A DNA stretch of 36,989 nucleotides from contig NZ_REFA01000023.1 in assembly GCF_003852705.1 (NCBI RefSeq), forward strand, positions 1-36,989, written 5' to 3'. Under the pieces are notes generated by a model. That model did no database searches. It was not told the DNA's origin and saw only the letters and a program-made list of their open reading frames with translations. Below are positions 8,167 to 17,398 of this stretch, one piece after another. This DNA comes from Amniculibacterium aquaticum (GTDB lineage Bacteria; Bacteroidota; Bacteroidia; Flavobacteriales; Weeksellaceae). A program made the position numbers and the translations under genes. How positions within the stretch are numbered: position 1 is the stretch's first letter; each line of letters starts with the position of its first letter.

Positions 8167-8667
8167 ATGAAAGGAAGTTTAATTTTAGCAGGTGCGATTG
8201 CCCTGAGCATGGTGTCTTGCGGAACTACAAAAAATTATAAAATTTTAAGCAAAAGCAAAACGGATACCCAAGGTACGGTAAATTTTATACAAAAAGGAAA
8301 GACGGTAACCATGGACATCAATGCATACAAGCTAACGCCGGGGATCCATGCCATCCATATTCATGAGAAAGGAGATTGCTCGTCACCGGATGCGATGTCT
8401 GCAGGTGGACATTGGAATCCTAAAAGCCACAATCACGGGAAATGGAATCATGGTGAACACCACATGGGGGATATCGGAAATTTGGTTGCAGACAAAGAAG
8501 GGACTGCAAGGTTGATTTTCAAAACGGACAAATGGTGCATTGGCTGTAAGGACGAAACCAAAAATATTATTGGAAAATCGATTATTATCCACGCAAAAGA
8601 AGATGATTTTCATACACAGCCAACAGGAAATGCCGGTGGCAGAGTGGGATGTGTAGAGATCAAGTAA
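8167..8667 (+). CDS. sodC: Cu/Zn superoxide dismutase, lipoprotein
   Basis: This 166-residue envelope enzyme converts superoxide to O2 and H2O2. It has a lipoprotein signal with lipobox cysteine C18 (SMVSC). Copper ligands are H64 and H66 (HAIHIHEKG), the bridging H82 (GGHWNP) and H142 (IIIHAKEDD). Zinc ligands are expected among the His-rich loop at 88-99 and D102. The structural disulfide should be C71-C162. Unusually, an extra CxxC pair (C124, C127 in KWCIGCKDE) sits in the loop before the last copper ligand. Length is typical for bacterial SodC. It follows polA after 39 bases and ends in a strong two-way terminator. Confidence 0.93.
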   Translation: MKGSLILAGAIALSMVSCGTTKNYKILSKSKTDTQGTVNFIQKGKTVTMDINAYKLTPGIHAIHIHEKGDCSSPDAMSAGGHWNPKSHNHGKWNHGEHHMGDIGNLVADKEGTARLIFKTDKWCIGCKDETKNIIGKSIIIHAKEDDFHTQPTGNAGGRVGCVEIK

Positions 8668-8670
8668 TAC

Positions 8671-8707
8671 AATAAAAAATGAGGTCATTGCGACCTCATT
8701 TTTTTAT
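8671..8707. terminator. Two-way terminator between sodC and alkD
   Basis: The stem AAAAATGAGGTC / GACCTCATTTTT with loop ATTGC has A-rich and T-rich flanks on either side, so it can stop transcription from both convergent genes. The alkD stop codon lies at its right edge. Confidence 0.85.
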
Positions 8708-9420
8708 ACTCTTCCTTTTAGATAGTCTTGCCGAAGCGTTTCTTCAAGTTTTTCGATTGCGTATCTAAGGCAAGTTCTAGGCATTTTATGATACTCTCGA
8801 TTCAAGAAGTTGAGCAGTGTGGTTTCATCTTTTTTGCCCATTTCTCTTAGCATCCAACCGTTGGCTTTGTGCATTAAATCGTGTGGATGGTTGAGGTTGT
8901 TCAAAACCAATTCTTGGGTGAGTTCAAAAGAATTTTGCTTCACAAAATACAGAGTTCCTACCACAGCAATTCGTTTTTCCCATAGTTGGTCGGAGTTGGA
9001 TAATGTTCTGAGTATTTTATCTTGTTTGTTTTCAAAACAATAGTTGCCCAAAATTTTATAACAGCTTTGGTCGACCAAATCCCAATTGTTGATGTATCGT
9101 GTATTCTTGAGATAGAAATCGACAATTTCTTTTTTTATATTTAAATCTTTACTTTTTTCAAATTTCTTGACCAAAATAAGCAAGCCTACCAAACGCATTT
9201 CGTGGTATTTGGATTCTAAAAGTTCTTGAACATCTTCTAAAGTTGTTTTGCCCCAAAATGCGTTTACGACAGTCCTGGACTCTGGGACTTTCACACCCAA
9301 GAAAACATCGCCTTCGCCGTATTCGCCTTTTCCAGTTTTGAAAAATCGGGATAGGATCTCGACATTTTCCTTGATGGCAAGATCGTTCAATGCTTCTAAA
9401 ATTTCTTGGCTATTCGTCAT
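8704..9420 (-). CDS. AlkD-like DNA glycosylase (HEAT-repeat DNA alkylation repair)
   Basis: This 238-residue all-helical protein belongs to the AlkC/AlkD superfamily, which excises N3- and N7-alkylated purines without flipping the base. Residues matching those used by Bacillus cereus AlkD are visible: W113 and D117 in NNWDLVDQ (W109/D113), R150 in LWEKRIAVV (R148) and W189 in KANGWMLREMGK (W187). The length fits the family. Its ATG shares one base with the stop codon of hflX (TAATG at 9422-9418), so it is translated with hflX from one mRNA. The 3' end runs into the shared terminator. Confidence 0.9.
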   Translation of the reverse strand: MTNSQEILEALNDLAIKENVEILSRFFKTGKGEYGEGDVFLGVKVPESRTVVNAFWGKTTLEDVQELLESKYHEMRLVGLLILVKKFEKSKDLNIKKEIVDFYLKNTRYINNWDLVDQSCYKILGNYCFENKQDKILRTLSNSDQLWEKRIAVVGTLYFVKQNSFELTQELVLNNLNHPHDLMHKANGWMLREMGKKDETTLLNFLNREYHKMPRTCLRYAIEKLEETLRQDYLKGRV

Positions 9421-10634
9421 TATCTATCGTCTTCGTCATCAAAATATTCAAACAAGAAATCGTTGTACGGAAATCTAGAAATGTGGATTTTATGCACTTC
9501 GTCGTAGATCATCTTTTTCATTTCAGCAAAATTTTCTTTGGTAATTGCTGAGATAAAAACCGTTGGGTATTTGGATTTTCCCATCCAAGTTTTTTTCCAC
9601 TCGTCCAAAGAAATGTTTTTTCTGGTGGCAGGAGTTAGGTCGTCTTCGTCTTTTTTCTCGTACGCAAAAGCGTCTATTTTGTTGAAAACCATGATCATGG
9701 GTTTTTGATGTGCTTCGATTTCCATCAGAATTTGATTAACAGAATCGATATGGTCTTCAAAACTTTCGTGAGAAATATCCACCACATGGATCAGTAAATC
9801 GGCCTCTCTTACTTCATCCAAAGTCGATTTAAAGGATTCCACCAATTGTGTAGGTAATTTTCGGATAAACCCCACCGTGTCGGTCAATAGGAAAGGGAGG
9901 TTGCCGATGACTACTTTTCGTACCGTGGTATCCAAAGTTGCAAACAGTTTGTTTTCTGCAAAAACATCGGATTTGGAAAGGGTATTCATCAGGGTGGATT
10001 TTCCTACATTGGTATAACCCACCAATGCCACACGAACGACTTTCCCACGGTTGTTTCTTTGGGTAGCCATTTGTTTGTCGATGGTTTTTAATTTTTCTTT
10101 CAGTAAGGTAATTCGGTCACGGATAATTCTTCTGTCCGTTTCAATTTCTGTTTCTCCGGGGCCTCTCATTCCGATACCTCCTTTTTGTCTTTCCAAGTGG
10201 GTCCACATTCGGGTAAGTCGCGGTAGTAGGTATTGGTATTGTGCGAGTTCAACTTGTGTTCTTGCATAAGAAGTTTGTGCTCTTTGAGCGAAAATGTCCA
10301 AAATAAGATTGGTTCTGTCCAAGATTTTCACTTCCATATCCCTTTCTAGATTTTTAAGCTGAGAGGGAGAAAGTTCGTCATCAAAAATGACCGTTCCGAT
10401 TTCGTTTTCTTTCACAAAATTTTTTATCTCTTCTGCTTTTCCTTTTCCAACAAAGGTTTTGGAGTCGGGCATGGTCAGTTTTTGGGTAAATCTTTTTTCT
10501 ACAGTTGCACCAGCTGTGTAGGCTAAGAACTCCAATTCGTCCATGTATTCATGGAGTTTTTCCTCGTCTTGCAATTGGGTAATAACACCGACTAAAACGG
10601 CTTTTTCGTATAGATGTTCCTTTTTTTCTAACAT
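9420..10634 (-). CDS. hflX: GTPase HflX
   Basis: This 404-residue cytosolic GTPase binds the 50S subunit and splits stalled or hibernating ribosomes, notably in heat or antibiotic stress. It has the N-terminal HflX domain (about 1-195, with TFVGKGKAEEI and the GIGMRGPGETEIETDRR glycine-rich linker). The GTPase domain has P-loop GYTNVGKS (206-213), DTVGFIRKLP (G3) and NKID (G4). Length is normal. A -7 box (10670-10677) gives it its own promoter 130 bases after comM. It is one-base overlapped with alkD. A highly acidic C-terminal tail (FEYFDDEDDR) is present. Confidence 0.95.
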   Translation of the reverse strand: MLEKKEHLYEKAVLVGVITQLQDEEKLHEYMDELEFLAYTAGATVEKRFTQKLTMPDSKTFVGKGKAEEIKNFVKENEIGTVIFDDELSPSQLKNLERDMEVKILDRTNLILDIFAQRAQTSYARTQVELAQYQYLLPRLTRMWTHLERQKGGIGMRGPGETEIETDRRIIRDRITLLKEKLKTIDKQMATQRNNRGKVVRVALVGYTNVGKSTLMNTLSKSDVFAENKLFATLDTTVRKVVIGNLPFLLTDTVGFIRKLPTQLVESFKSTLDEVREADLLIHVVDISHESFEDHIDSVNQILMEIEAHQKPMIMVFNKIDAFAYEKKDEDDLTPATRKNISLDEWKKTWMGKSKYPTVFISAITKENFAEMKKMIYDEVHKIHISRFPYNDFLFEYFDDEDDR

Positions 10635-10669
10635 ATAAATTTATCGGAAACTTCATCGTTTCTGCGGCA

Positions 10670-10677
10670 CAAAGTTA
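10670..10677 (-). promoter_or_regulatory. -7 promoter box before hflX
   Basis: The minus strand reads TAACTTTG, matching TAnnTTTG, 35 bases before the hflX ATG. No clean TTG is found 20 bases further upstream. Confidence 0.35.
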
Positions 10678-10764
10678 TTGAAAAAAGATGGATTGCCTAA
10701 GTGGAATTGTTGCAATCGTTGCAGTTTTGTCGGGTGTTTCTTAAATTGAAAAAATTAAGCCTCA

Positions 10765-12300
10765 TCAAACATTCCAAAATTCCCTATCCAAGCTTCTGTA
10801 TTGTATGGCTTCTGAAATATGGGTCGAATTTATGTTGTCGTGATTGTCCAAATCGGCGATGGTTCGGGCCACTTTTAAGATCCTATCGTAGGCTCTGGCA
10901 GAAAGATTTAATTTTTCCATGGCTGTTTTTATAAGGCTTTGCGAAACTTCATCCAAGGCGCAATATTTTTCGATTTCTTTAGGTCCCATTTGTGCATTAT
11001 AATGGATTTCGGATTCGTTGTACCGTTCTGTTTGTCGGTCTCTTGCAGCGAGAACTCGTTTTCTTATTTCGTGGCTGTTTTCACCTTTTCTCTTTTCGGT
11101 GAGTTGTTCGAATTCTACTTTTTGCACTTCTATGTGGATGTCAATTCTGTCCAATAATGGGCCAGAAAGTTTGTTCATGTACCTTTGCATTTCCATTACT
11201 GAAGATGTGTTGTTGGGATCGTCCGGGAAATAACCGGAAGGCGAGGGATTCATGCTTGCGACCAACATAAAACTTGCCGGATAATTCACCGTAAATTTGG
11301 CTCTGGAAATGGTAACCACACGGTCTTCCAAAGGTTGTCTCATCACTTCCAAAACCTGTCTTTTAAATTCGGGCATTTCATCTAAAAATAAAACTCCATT
11401 GTGGGCCAAGGAAATCTCTCCCGGTTGGGGATAGCTGCCACCACCGACCAAAGCGACATCTGAGATAGTGTGGTGAGGGCTGCGAAAAGGTCTTGTCGTC
11501 ATCAGTGAGGTTTCTGTACCCATTTTTCCAGCAACCGAATGTATTTTGGTGGTCTCCAAAGCTTCTTTCAAAGTAAGTGGCGGTAATATGCCCGGAACTC
11601 TTTTTGCAAGCATGGTTTTGCCACTTCCTGGTGGACCGATAATTATAATGTTGTGACCTCCAGCTGCGGCTACCTCCATGGCTCTTTTTGCCATTTCCTG
11701 ACCTTTTACTTCAGAGAAATCAAAGGGAAAATCGTTTATTTTATCTTGAAATTCTTTTCGGGTGTCAATTTCTGTTCTTTCCAACGGCTTTCCTTCATTA
11801 AAAAAATCAATGACTTCTTTGATGTTTTCAACGCCATAGACTTCCAAGTTATTAACAATAGCCGCCTCTCTGGTGTTTTGTTTGGGTAGGATAATTCCTT
11901 TGAAGCCTTCTTCTCTTGCTTTGATGGCGATGGGTAAGATACCTTTTAACGGTTGCAAACCTCCATCCAAGGAAAGTTCGCCCATGATGATGTAATCGCC
12001 GATGTTTTCGGCAGTTATTTGTTCAGAAGCGGTTAAGATCCCCAAGGCAATGCTTAGGTCGTATGCCGAGCCTTCTTTTCTAAGATCTGCCGGCGCCATG
12101 TTGATGGTGATTTTTTTACCCGGGATTTTGTAACCCACATTTTTCAAAGCTGCAGAAATTCTGTAGCTGCTTTCTTTGATGGCATTGTCCGGCAATCCAA
12201 CAAGATGGTATCCCACACCTCCTGTGTCCACATTTACTTCAATGGTGATGGTTTGTGCCGAAACACCATGGATTGCGCTTCCGAATATTTTTACCAACAT
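10765..12300 (-). CDS. comM: YifB/ComM family Mg-chelatase-like AAA+ ATPase
   Basis: This 511-residue protein belongs to the ComM/YifB family. In naturally competent bacteria ComM is a hexameric helicase promoting branch migration during integration of foreign DNA; in others the role is less clear. The N-terminal domain (about 1-165) has the S5-like fold start MLVKIFGSAIHGVSAQTITIEVNV. The AAA+ domain follows with Walker A GPPGSGKT (222-229) and Walker B VLFLDEMPEF. The C-terminal Mg-chelatase domain ends with NLSARAYDRILKVARTIADL. Length is standard. The stretch in front of its start contains a MITE-like insertion (12360-12453), so its upstream regulation may have been changed. Confidence 0.92.
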   Translation of the reverse strand: MLVKIFGSAIHGVSAQTITIEVNVDTGGVGYHLVGLPDNAIKESSYRISAALKNVGYKIPGKKITINMAPADLRKEGSAYDLSIALGILTASEQITAENIGDYIIMGELSLDGGLQPLKGILPIAIKAREEGFKGIILPKQNTREAAIVNNLEVYGVENIKEVIDFFNEGKPLERTEIDTRKEFQDKINDFPFDFSEVKGQEMAKRAMEVAAAGGHNIIIIGPPGSGKTMLAKRVPGILPPLTLKEALETTKIHSVAGKMGTETSLMTTRPFRSPHHTISDVALVGGGSYPQPGEISLAHNGVLFLDEMPEFKRQVLEVMRQPLEDRVVTISRAKFTVNYPASFMLVASMNPSPSGYFPDDPNNTSSVMEMQRYMNKLSGPLLDRIDIHIEVQKVEFEQLTEKRKGENSHEIRKRVLAARDRQTERYNESEIHYNAQMGPKEIEKYCALDEVSQSLIKTAMEKLNLSARAYDRILKVARTIADLDNHDNINSTHISEAIQYRSLDREFWNV

Positions 12301-12356
12301 AACCGTGTTTTTAAAGTAAATTTAATAAAAATTTGATGAAATACGGAGCAATCCAT

Positions 12357-12456
12357 TTAGAGCCTATTTAAAATTTTACCGAAATAACAATTCGGCTGTT
12401 TCTAATCTTTCTTATCTGCCTTTTTGTATGGATATAAAATTTAAAACAGGCTCTTA
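12357..12456. mobile_element. MITE-like element, 94 bp with 19-bp inverted ends and TTA duplication
   Basis: The left end GAGCCTATTTAAAATTTTA (12360-12378) and right end TAAAATTTAAAACAGGCTC (12435-12453) are inverted copies with two mismatches in 19. The element is flanked on both sides by TTA (12357-12359 and 12454-12456), as expected of a 3-bp target duplication. There is no coding capacity. The interior holds a smaller dyad CCGAA...TTCGG. Ends starting GAG and a 3-bp duplication recall the IS5 superfamily, but no partner transposase is in the window and the family assignment is inferred. Confidence 0.65.
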
Positions 12457-12497
12457 AAAGAAATAGCATAAGATGTCAATCAAATGCTTTTATGTTG

Positions 12498-14693
12498 TTA
12501 TTTGTTTTGGTTTAGGATACTACCGCTTTCTTCTTTGATGTTTTCTGTGTTCAGAATGTTTTGTTCTACTTTGGCAAGTTTATTTTTGGTAGGAATTTTA
12601 TAATTAATAGAAATTCCAAAATTTCTACTGTCGCGCCTGTCGTTTAGGTAAATTGGAGTGTTGGTATTCATCGTTTTTACGCTCATTCTACTGCTGTTGA
12701 AAATATCATTTGCAAATAAACTAATGGACAATCGGTCGTTATCAAATTTTTTACTGATGTTTAGATCCACACTATTCATAAATGGCTTTTCGGCTCGGAA
12801 AAAGTAATAATTTCCTTTTGTTGAATAACTGAATGACGGTGAAATTTTGATGTCGTAAGGCAAGATAAATTGTCCACTGATGTTAAAAAACCAAAGTCCC
12901 TTTTTGTCCAAAACCTCCTTGATGTCTTGAAATTGATAGCCGGAATAGAAGTATAGAAAATTGATTTTGTCCGGATTAAAGTTAAATTTCATAATCTCTG
13001 AAAGTGGCTTTGTGAAAATCATTAAAGGTAGTGGCAGTCCCACATTGAAGCTGTGTTGCGTAAGCTTGTCAATATTCACATTGGTTTGTTTCATCGTATA
13101 TGCATCGCGTTCTACATGCATCATGACCTGATCGTTTACAATACTATAATCATAACTTATAAATGCGTAGTCGAAGGCCGAAAGTTTCGCCTGGAAATTG
13201 TTGTAGATCGTTGGTTGGATGTTCGGGTTTCCACCGATGTTTACATTCGGGTTTTGGAAGGTGTTGTTGTTAGGATTTAATTGTGAGGTGGAAGGTAACG
13301 AGATTTTTCGGTTATAATTAACATTGAAATAAAGCGAAGGTGCAATGTCGTACTGAATGCTCGCATTTGGGAAAAGTTCAAACCTCTTGAATGCTTTTAG
13401 ATCTGACCACGATTGATTGTTTAAGTTTAACGATTTTCCAGAAATGTCATAATTTTCGGCTCGAACACCTGTGATAAAGCTGAATTTTTTCAATTTGGCA
13501 TTCAGTTCAGCATAGGTAGAGGCGGTTTGCCTTTGGTAATCTAAATTTTTTATATCCAAGTAATCCGTTGTGAAATCTGTTTTTTCATACAAACCACCGA
13601 AACTTATTTTACCTTCATCCAAAATATTGATAGGCTGAGAATAATCTACCTTGAAGTTGTAATATTTTTGGTTGGATGAGTTTTTCATGTCTAAATAATT
13701 GGGATTTCCTGGGTAATTTATAAGCTCTGTAACTCCGTTTTGGTTAAATTGGGAATTGAGATTGGAGAAATTAAATTTCAGGTCTAATTTTTTATTCTTA
13801 TCATCAAATTTCTTTTGATAGGTCGCCGTAAATTCGTTTCTGTCGGTTTTGGTTTTTGACTTGCTGAGGTTGGTGTACTTCTCCGGAAGAAAAACATTGG
13901 ATCCCGCAGGGTTTTCGATTAGAAATGTACCGTCCGAGTTGCTATAAGCATCGCTATTAGAGTTGTTGTAATCGTAATTGAGTAGCAAGCGATCGGGACC
14001 CATGTCGAAAGTAGTGGCTGCTTTTACAAAATAACTGCGAGCATATTTGTCGGAAAATGCAGTGGAAAGTCCATCCATTTTATTTTCGTTAAATGACTCG
14101 TTATAATTTTGTCCTGCACTCAATTGCCAACCAAAGAATTTATTTTTTGAATTGAGGACGATACTGTTGTTAAATTTATTTCTGAACTTATCGTAGTTGG
14201 AAAATCGATATCCTCCAGAATAGGTGGCTGTCAAATAACTTTTGGACTTTTTGGATGTGATGATGTTTAGGATGGCACCTCCAGAAGTTGCCGGAAATTC
14301 GGCTCCGGGTTGAGTGATCACTTCTATTCTTTCAATGGCGCTAGCAGGCATGCCTTCCAAAAAAGCGGTTAGCTCATTGCTGTTTATGTTCAGAGGTCTT
14401 CCGTCCATATAGACTTCCAATAATTTCCCTTGGTACATCATTCCGGCAATGTCGGTAACTACCATTCCTGGGAGTTTTTTGATGCCTTCTAAAGACGACC
14501 CACTGTTTAGGACAGGTTGTTCGGAAAAATCAAAAATGGTTCTGTCGGCTTTTTGTTCAACAGCTTTTTTTGTTTTGGTAATGGTAACACCTTCAATATT
14601 TTTTTCTTTAGTTAGGGGTTTTTGATCTGTATTTTGTGCAAAAGAAATTTGAAAACTCAGCAGTGCAATAGCGAATACCTTTTTTTTGTTCAT
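12498..14693 (-). CDS. Outer-membrane beta-barrel receptor (TonB-dependent receptor-like)
   Basis: This 731-residue protein has a cleavable signal (MNKKKVFAIALLSFQISFAQ, cleavage near 19-20). A plug-like domain follows (about 35-150: VTITKTKKAVEQKADRTIF, IKKLPGMVVTD, EVYMDGRPLNIN, IERIEVITQPGAEFPAT). The rest is a long aromatic-rich region ending in NFGISINYKIP, typical of the OMP_b-brl_3 / TonB-receptor-like family common in Bacteroidota. Most relatives begin with a carboxypeptidase-regulatory-like domain; here the mature protein goes almost directly into the plug. The substrate is unknown, and no SusD partner or enzyme lies nearby. The last 30 residues are a polar tail after the barrel (KLAKVEQNILNTENIKEESG). 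It lies downstream of aconitase on the same strand, separated by a terminator. Confidence 0.85.
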   Translation of the reverse strand: MNKKKVFAIALLSFQISFAQNTDQKPLTKEKNIEGVTITKTKKAVEQKADRTIFDFSEQPVLNSGSSLEGIKKLPGMVVTDIAGMMYQGKLLEVYMDGRPLNINSNELTAFLEGMPASAIERIEVITQPGAEFPATSGGAILNIITSKKSKSYLTATYSGGYRFSNYDKFRNKFNNSIVLNSKNKFFGWQLSAGQNYNESFNENKMDGLSTAFSDKYARSYFVKAATTFDMGPDRLLLNYDYNNSNSDAYSNSDGTFLIENPAGSNVFLPEKYTNLSKSKTKTDRNEFTATYQKKFDDKNKKLDLKFNFSNLNSQFNQNGVTELINYPGNPNYLDMKNSSNQKYYNFKVDYSQPINILDEGKISFGGLYEKTDFTTDYLDIKNLDYQRQTASTYAELNAKLKKFSFITGVRAENYDISGKSLNLNNQSWSDLKAFKRFELFPNASIQYDIAPSLYFNVNYNRKISLPSTSQLNPNNNTFQNPNVNIGGNPNIQPTIYNNFQAKLSAFDYAFISYDYSIVNDQVMMHVERDAYTMKQTNVNIDKLTQHSFNVGLPLPLMIFTKPLSEIMKFNFNPDKINFLYFYSGYQFQDIKEVLDKKGLWFFNISGQFILPYDIKISPSFSYSTKGNYYFFRAEKPFMNSVDLNISKKFDNDRLSISLFANDIFNSSRMSVKTMNTNTPIYLNDRRDSRNFGISINYKIPTKNKLAKVEQNILNTENIKEESGSILNQNK

Positions 14694-14743
14694 TTTTGTT
14701 GTATATGATTAATTAGACGAACAAAGAGTTGTATTGTTACAAA

Positions 14744-14766
14744 AAAACGCTCCAAATTGGAGCGTT
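14744..14766 (-). terminator. Terminator behind aconitase
   Basis: Stem AAACGCTCC / GGAGCGTTT around AAATT lies 25 bases beyond the acn stop. On the minus strand it is followed by a T-rich stretch (complement of the AAAAAAA at 14741-14747), giving a classic intrinsic terminator. Confidence 0.8.
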
Positions 14767-14790
14767 TCATTATGTTGAAAATAAGAGATA

Positions 14791-17058
14791 TTAATTCTCT
14801 TGTTTCTTAATCAAGTTCAGTGCAGATCCTGCTTTGAACCAATCAATTTGTTGTTCGTTGTAAGTGTGGTTAGCCATTATAACATCTTTAGATCCGTCGG
14901 CATGAACAAATTCTAAAGTTAATGCTTTACCAGGAGCAAATTGATCAAGGTCTAAGAAATTAACAGAGTCATCTTCTTGGATTTTGTCGTAATCTGCTTT
15001 GTCAGCAAAAGTAAGACCTAGCATTCCTTGTTTTTTAAGGTTGGTTTCGTGGATTCTTGCAAAAGATTTTACCAAAACCGCTTTCACACCAAGGTGTCTT
15101 GGCTCCATAGCAGCGTGTTCTCTAGAAGATCCTTCACCGTAGTTTTCGTCACCCACAACAATAGAAGGTACGCCAGCAGCTTTGTACGCTCTTGCAGAAG
15201 CAGGAACTTCCATGTACTCACCATTCAAAAGGTTTTTCACTTTGTTGGTTTCCATGTTGTAAGCGTTAACTGCACCAATTAACATGTTGTTAGAGATGTT
15301 GTCCAGGTGACCTCTAAATCTCAACCATGGACCTGCCATAGAGATGTGGTCGGTGGTACATTTTCCGAACGCTTTGATCAAAACTTTAGCATCAGAAATA
15401 TTTTTTCCGTCCCAAGCCGGGAATTCTTCTAGCAACTGAAGTCTTTCAGAAGTTGGGTTTACATTTACCACTACTGCAGAACCGTCTACAGATGGCGCTT
15501 GGTAACCGTTATCCGCAACATCAAATCCTTTAGAAGGAAGTTCGGCACCTTTAGGTTCAGCCAATTTCACTTGCTCGCCTGCTTCGTTGGTCAGAGTATC
15601 GGTAATTGGGTTAAAGTCCAAACGACCAGAAATTGCCACAGCAGCAACCATCTCTGGAGAAGCTACGAAAGCGTGGGTATTCGGGTTACCATCGGCTCTT
15701 TTTGCAAAGTTTCTGTTGAAAGAGTGGATGATGGAGTTTTTCTCGCCTTTGTCAGCACCTTCTCTGTCCCATTGTCCGATACATGGACCACAAGCGTTGG
15801 TGAAGATTCTAGCGTTTTCGAATTTTCTGAAAGAATTTAAGAAACCGTCTCTTTCAGCGGTATATTTTACTTGCTCAGAACCAGGATTGATCCCAAGGAT
15901 TGCTTTAGGTTTTACACCTTTAGCTACAGCGTCTTCAACGATAGAAGCAGCTCTAGAAAGGTCTTCGTAAGAAGAGTTGGTACAAGAACCGATCAAAGCC
16001 CATTCTACCTCTAGAGGCCAACCGTTAGCTTCGGCTTTCGCACGGAATTCAGCAACTGGAGTCGCCAAGTCCGGAGTGAAAGGTCCGTTAAGGTGAGGGG
16101 TCAATTCAGAAAGGTTGATTTCAATAACTTGGTCGAAATAGTTTTCAGGATTTGCATACACTTCAGCGTCTCCAGTCAAGTGTTCTGCAATTTTATCAGC
16201 AGCATCTACCACTTCTTGTCTTCCTGTTGCAGCAAGATATCTTCTGATAGAATCGTCGTACCCGAAAGTAGAAGTTGTAGCACCAATTTCTGCACCCATG
16301 TTACAGATGGTACCTTTACCTGTTGCAGAAAGAGACTGAGCACCTTCGCCGAAATATTCAACGATGCAACCTGTACCTCCTTTTACAGTAAGGATGCCGG
16401 CTACTTTTAGGATGACATCTTTAGCAGAAGTCCACCCGTTCATTTTACCGGTCAATTTAACCCCAATTAATTTAGGCATTTTTAGTTCCCACGCCATACC
16501 GGCCATTACATCTACCGCATCGGCACCACCAACACCGATGGCTACCATACCCAATCCACCGGCATTAACCGTGTGAGAGTCGGTACCAATCATCATTCCG
16601 CCAGGGAATGCGTAGTTTTCTAAAACCACTTGGTGAATGATTCCGGCACCTGGCTTCCAGAAACCGATACCGTATTTGTCACAAACAGAACTCAAGAAAT
16701 TGAAAACTTCAGAGTTTTTGTTGATTCCTTCTTGTAAGTCAGATTCTGCTCCTACTCTCGCTTGGATCAAGTGATCCGCATGTGCTGTAGAAGGAACTGC
16801 AACTTTTTGTTTTCCGGCTTGCATAAATTGCAAAAGTGCCATCTGTGCGGTTGCATCTTGCATGGCAACTCTATCCGGAGCGAAGTCTACATAAGAGTTT
16901 CCTCTTTCGTAAGCCTGTGTAGCATTACCTTCCCAAAGGTGAGCATAAAGAATTTTTTCTGCTAATGTAAGAGGTTTTCCAACGATTTGTCTTGCAGCAG
17001 CAATTCTCTCTGGATAACGCTCGTACACTTTTTTAATCATATCAAGGTCAAAAACCAT
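14791..17058 (-). CDS. acn: Aconitate hydratase (mitochondrial-type aconitase)
   Basis: This 755-residue cytosolic enzyme isomerises citrate to isocitrate in the TCA cycle. Three cysteines should hold the 4Fe-4S cluster: C359 ([11 protein letters not shown]) and C423/C426 (ACGPCIGQW). Other family marks are HADHLIQ (93-99), [14 protein letters not shown] (158-171) and, in the swivel domain, [22 protein letters not shown]. Length and motifs match the mitochondrial-type aconitase (about 750-780), not the longer AcnA (about 890) or AcnB. Codon use looks biased (frequent GGT, AAC, TCT and GTA codons), leaving long open shadow frames on the other strand, which suggests high expression. The leader is 54 bases from a -7 box at 17113-17120. 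Confidence 0.96.
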   Translation of the reverse strand: MVFDLDMIKKVYERYPERIAAARQIVGKPLTLAEKILYAHLWEGNATQAYERGNSYVDFAPDRVAMQDATAQMALLQFMQAGKQKVAVPSTAHADHLIQARVGAESDLQEGINKNSEVFNFLSSVCDKYGIGFWKPGAGIIHQVVLENYAFPGGMMIGTDSHTVNAGGLGMVAIGVGGADAVDVMAGMAWELKMPKLIGVKLTGKMNGWTSAKDVILKVAGILTVKGGTGCIVEYFGEGAQSLSATGKGTICNMGAEIGATTSTFGYDDSIRRYLAATGRQEVVDAADKIAEHLTGDAEVYANPENYFDQVIEINLSELTPHLNGPFTPDLATPVAEFRAKAEANGWPLEVEWALIGSCTNSSYEDLSRAASIVEDAVAKGVKPKAILGINPGSEQVKYTAERDGFLNSFRKFENARIFTNACGPCIGQWDREGADKGEKNSIIHSFNRNFAKRADGNPNTHAFVASPEMVAAVAISGRLDFNPITDTLTNEAGEQVKLAEPKGAELPSKGFDVADNGYQAPSVDGSAVVVNVNPTSERLQLLEEFPAWDGKNISDAKVLIKAFGKCTTDHISMAGPWLRFRGHLDNISNNMLIGAVNAYNMETNKVKNLLNGEYMEVPASARAYKAAGVPSIVVGDENYGEGSSREHAAMEPRHLGVKAVLVKSFARIHETNLKKQGMLGLTFADKADYDKIQEDDSVNFLDLDQFAPGKALTLEFVHADGSKDVIMANHTYNEQQIDWFKAGSALNLIKKQEN

Positions 17059-17112
17059 ATCTATAAAAGTTTTAAATTATCGATGAATTAAGTTCTATTT
17101 TTTTAGAATTTT

Positions 17113-17120
17113 CAAATTTA
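17113..17120 (-). promoter_or_regulatory. -7 promoter box before aconitase
   Basis: The minus strand reads TAAATTTG, matching TAnnTTTG, 54 bases before the acn ATG. A dyad TTCTA-N6-TAGAA (17093-17108) lies just downstream, near the expected transcript start. No good -33 TTG was seen. Confidence 0.4.
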
Positions 17121-17187
17121 CGAATTTTTATACTTTTTCATGATGAAAATCATTTAGAATGAATATAAATAAATTCTATCTTTTTAT

Positions 17188-17219
17188 TTTGATGTAATGC
17201 TCAGAAAACAGTAGCTTTG
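17188..17219 (+). promoter_or_regulatory. Promoter for TPP riboswitch and receptor mRNA
   Basis: TTTG (17188-17191), exactly 20 bases, then TAGCTTTG (17212-17219) is a full match to the Bacteroidota consensus. The transcript should start about 17224-17227, only some 8 bases before the conserved GGGG of the riboswitch. Confidence 0.75.
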
Positions 17220-17232
17220 CCAACAGAAATTT

Positions 17233-17297
17233 AAGGGGTGCTGTAACAAGCTGAGATTATACCCAATGAACCTGGAACAGGTAATGCTGTTTAGGGA
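17233..17297 (+). promoter_or_regulatory. TPP (thiamine pyrophosphate) riboswitch aptamer
   Basis: The conserved THI-box core is present: AAGGGGTGC (17233-17241), GCTGAGA (17250-17256), ACCC (17261-17264), GAACCTG (17268-17274), AACAG-GTAATG-CTGTT (17276-17291) and AGGGA (17293-17297). P2 pairs GGGT with ACCC, P3 is a short GCT/AGC stem, and P5 is AACAG/CTGTT. No convincing P1 stem joins the two ends. This RNA binds thiamine pyrophosphate and usually lowers expression of the gene behind it, here the outer-membrane receptor at 17399. Confidence 0.93.
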
Positions 17298-17299
17298 CG

Positions 17300-17337
17300 C
17301 CTCGCCAACTTAGTGTACAATAGGTTGGAGCATGAGG
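17300..17337 (+). promoter_or_regulatory. Stem-loop after TPP aptamer, candidate expression platform
   Basis: CCTC (17300-17303) and CCAAC (17305-17309) can pair with GTTGG (17324-17328) and GAGG (17334-17337), giving one long hairpin behind the aptamer. Further on, CCCCTT (17358-17363) is complementary to AAGGGG (17233-17238) of the aptamer itself. The two could form an alternative fold when TPP is absent. There is no T run after the hairpin, so it does not look like a simple terminator. Confidence 0.5.
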
Positions 17338-17398
17338 TTTGTATAACTTATCGCGAACCCCTTTTATTCCAATAAATTTAATTATAAAATTTAAAAGA

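Noticed and set aside
15499-15970. Open frames on the plus strand inside aconitase
   Set aside because: They are shadows produced by the biased codon use of acn; no promoter or family resemblance.
17093-17178. TAGAAT/ATTCTA dyads shared between the acn-receptor gap and the ccoI-crp gap
   Set aside because: Spacers differ (6, 12 and 8 bases between comparable half-sites) and the sequence is AT-rich, so a common operator is not supported.
17339-17398. TTG at 17339 as start of the thiamine-type receptor
   Set aside because: It lies at the edge of the riboswitch hairpin and would bury the signal peptide that starts at 17399.
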